A stretch of 9,435 bases of DNA, from the NCBI GenBank assembly GCA_002730365.1, contig PBZZ01000117.1:1-9435 (forward strand). The letters are read 5' to 3'. The translations under genes and the position numbers were made by a program. Below the pieces are notes generated by a model, which was given only the letters and a program-made list of their open reading frames with translations, searched no databases and had not been told where the DNA came from. Origin of the DNA: Deltaproteobacteria bacterium (GTDB taxonomy: Bacteria > SAR324 > NAC60-12). Of this stretch, positions 8,383-9,435 are shown in pieces; within the stretch, counting starts at the first letter, position 1, and each line of letters begins with the position of its first letter.

Positions 8383-9336
8383 ATGAAGATTACCTTCCGA
8401 AATTTTCAAAATGAAGGAATTATTGCCCTGGACACACAAATGGTGCGCCCGCTCATGGTTTCCAGTCATTTGATCCTACAAAATGGGAAAGCTGCTTTCG
8501 TTGATGTAGGCGCTTCCCCTTCGATCCCTAACTTACTAAAAGGTCTCTCTGAGCGTAGCCTAAGCAAAGAAGATGTGGAGTACGTAATAGTCACACATGT
8601 GCACTTAGACCATGCGGGAGGGGTGGGTGTATTGATGAACCAACTTCCCAACGCAAAGTTAGTTGTTCATCCACGAGGATCAAGACACATGATTGATCCA
8701 TCCAAACTGATTGCTGGAGCTACGGCTGTTTATGGACCAGATGAAATGTCTAAAACTTATGGGGAAATACTCCCAGTTTCCGAAGATCGGGTGATCGTTG
8801 CAGAAGATGGAGACCAGTTAGATTTTGATGGGAGAATTTTGGAATTCTGGGACACACCAGGTCATGCGCGCCACCATTTCTGTATTATTGATCATTTGAC
8901 TCGCTCACTCTTTACAGGAGACAGTTTCGGATTGAGCTATCGAGAATTTGACCACAACGACCAGGTTTTCATTTTACCAACGACCTCCCCAGTACAGTTC
9001 GATCCAGATGAAATGAAAACAACGATACAACGTATCGCTAATTTCCAGCCAAAAGCTGTCTATTTGACTCACTTTAGCAGACTGGATTACAGGGAAAGCC
9101 TGGCTGAAGACCTATTGAGCATGGTTGATGCTCATGTAGAAATCGGCCAGAAAGCAGCAAAAATTGAAAAAATACTCAAACTTGAGCAAATCAAAAAAGA
9201 CCTTTGGGAACTGATCTGGAAAGAAGCCCAAAAGCGCAGTTGCCCGCTGAACGAACACCAAGCACATCAACTTCTTGCTCTTGATTGTGAGCTGAATGCT
9301 CAAGGCCTTGTCAGTTGGCTTGAACGAACCGCCTGA
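8383..9336 (+). CDS. Metallo-beta-lactamase-fold metallohydrolase of unknown substrate
   Basis: Cytoplasmic MBL-fold (GloB-like) hydrolase of 317 residues; no signal peptide or membrane segment is visible. The dinuclear metal site is complete: THVHLDHAGG (71-80) gives H72, H74, D76 and H77; PGHARHH (159-165) gives H161; FTGDSFG (178-184) gives D180; and YLTHF (227-231) gives H230. The region between H77 and H161 holds HPRGSRHMIDPSKLI and VYGPDEMSKTYGE, and after D180 come LSYREFD and PTTSPVQFDP. I associate these with a set of bacterial MBL proteins of this size lacking a firm function. Residues from about 250 form a charged, helix-rich C-terminal extension. The gene follows purA by 23 bp with no clear Shine-Dalgarno. 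The substrate could be a thioester, lactone, phosphodiester or other; the sequence does not decide. Confidence 0.92.
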   Translation: MKITFRNFQNEGIIALDTQMVRPLMVSSHLILQNGKAAFVDVGASPSIPNLLKGLSERSLSKEDVEYVIVTHVHLDHAGGVGVLMNQLPNAKLVVHPRGSRHMIDPSKLIAGATAVYGPDEMSKTYGEILPVSEDRVIVAEDGDQLDFDGRILEFWDTPGHARHHFCIIDHLTRSLFTGDSFGLSYREFDHNDQVFILPTTSPVQFDPDEMKTTIQRIANFQPKAVYLTHFSRLDYRESLAEDLLSMVDAHVEIGQKAAKIEKILKLEQIKKDLWELIWKEAQKRSCPLNEHQAHQLLALDCELNAQGLVSWLERTA

Positions 9337-9387
9337 AATTAGCCCCTTGCTCTCCACCACCACTTCTACTCTGCCTAATTTTTGATC

Positions 9388-9424
9388 ATAAGCTTTTTGC
9401 TTGTGCTTACTCCCCCATTTTTTT
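9388..9424 (+). terminator. Weak hairpin and T-tract after the MBL gene
   Basis: ATAAGC (9388-9393) can pair with GCTTGT (9399-9404), including one G-T pair, around a TTTTT loop. Seven T residues follow at 9418-9424, but 13 nt separate stem and tract and the stem is AT-rich, so this is a poor intrinsic terminator. Nothing else is recognisable in 9337-9435. Confidence 0.2.
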
Positions 9425-9435
9425 CGTTAATTTAA

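Overview
The window is a bacterial chromosomal segment with mid-40s percent GC (estimated by eye). It is densely packed with housekeeping genes and shows no sign of phage, transposon, CRISPR or RNA genes. The complement (PssA-type phosphatidyltransferase, RuvB, MurA, a NUDT5-like Nudix hydrolase, a long RelA/SpoT protein, ProC, PurA and a metallo-beta-lactamase-fold protein) suits a free-living, peptidoglycan-making bacterium, probably Gram-negative. The lineage cannot be fixed from the sequence; a deep-branching proteobacterial or SAR324-like marine group is only a guess.

Layout. Positions 1-1967 (+): pssA-like gene and ruvB, separated by a single TAA and four codons in the same reading frame. 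1981-3294 (-): murA, convergent with ruvB and only 13 bp from it. 3295-3600: the one long intergenic stretch, a divergent promoter region for murA (-) and the next operon (+). 3601-6053 (+): Nudix hydrolase and RelA/SpoT-like (p)ppGpp synthetase, overlapping by ATGA. 6054-6223: 170 bp spacer. 6224-9336 (+): proC, purA and an MBL-fold hydrolase with gaps of 33 and 23 bp, probably one transcription unit. 9337-9435: non-coding tail with only a weak hairpin.

Working together. The left part covers phospholipid head-group synthesis (pssA), Holliday-junction branch migration (ruvB) and the first committed step of peptidoglycan synthesis (murA). The right part groups nucleotide and stress metabolism: a nucleoside-diphosphate-sugar pyrophosphatase coupled to a (p)ppGpp synthetase, then proline synthesis and the first committed AMP step (PurA, a known ppGpp target in E. 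coli).

I do not see an obviously new multi-gene system. The points most worth a second look are within proteins. MurA carries Asp where most bacteria have the fosfomycin-reactive Cys. The RelA/SpoT protein combines the RFKD signature of bifunctional enzymes with an eroded hydrolase domain and has no C-terminal ACT domain. The pssA-like protein has about ten extra residues inside the CDP-alcohol phosphatidyltransferase signature. Several genes start without a visible Shine-Dalgarno sequence.
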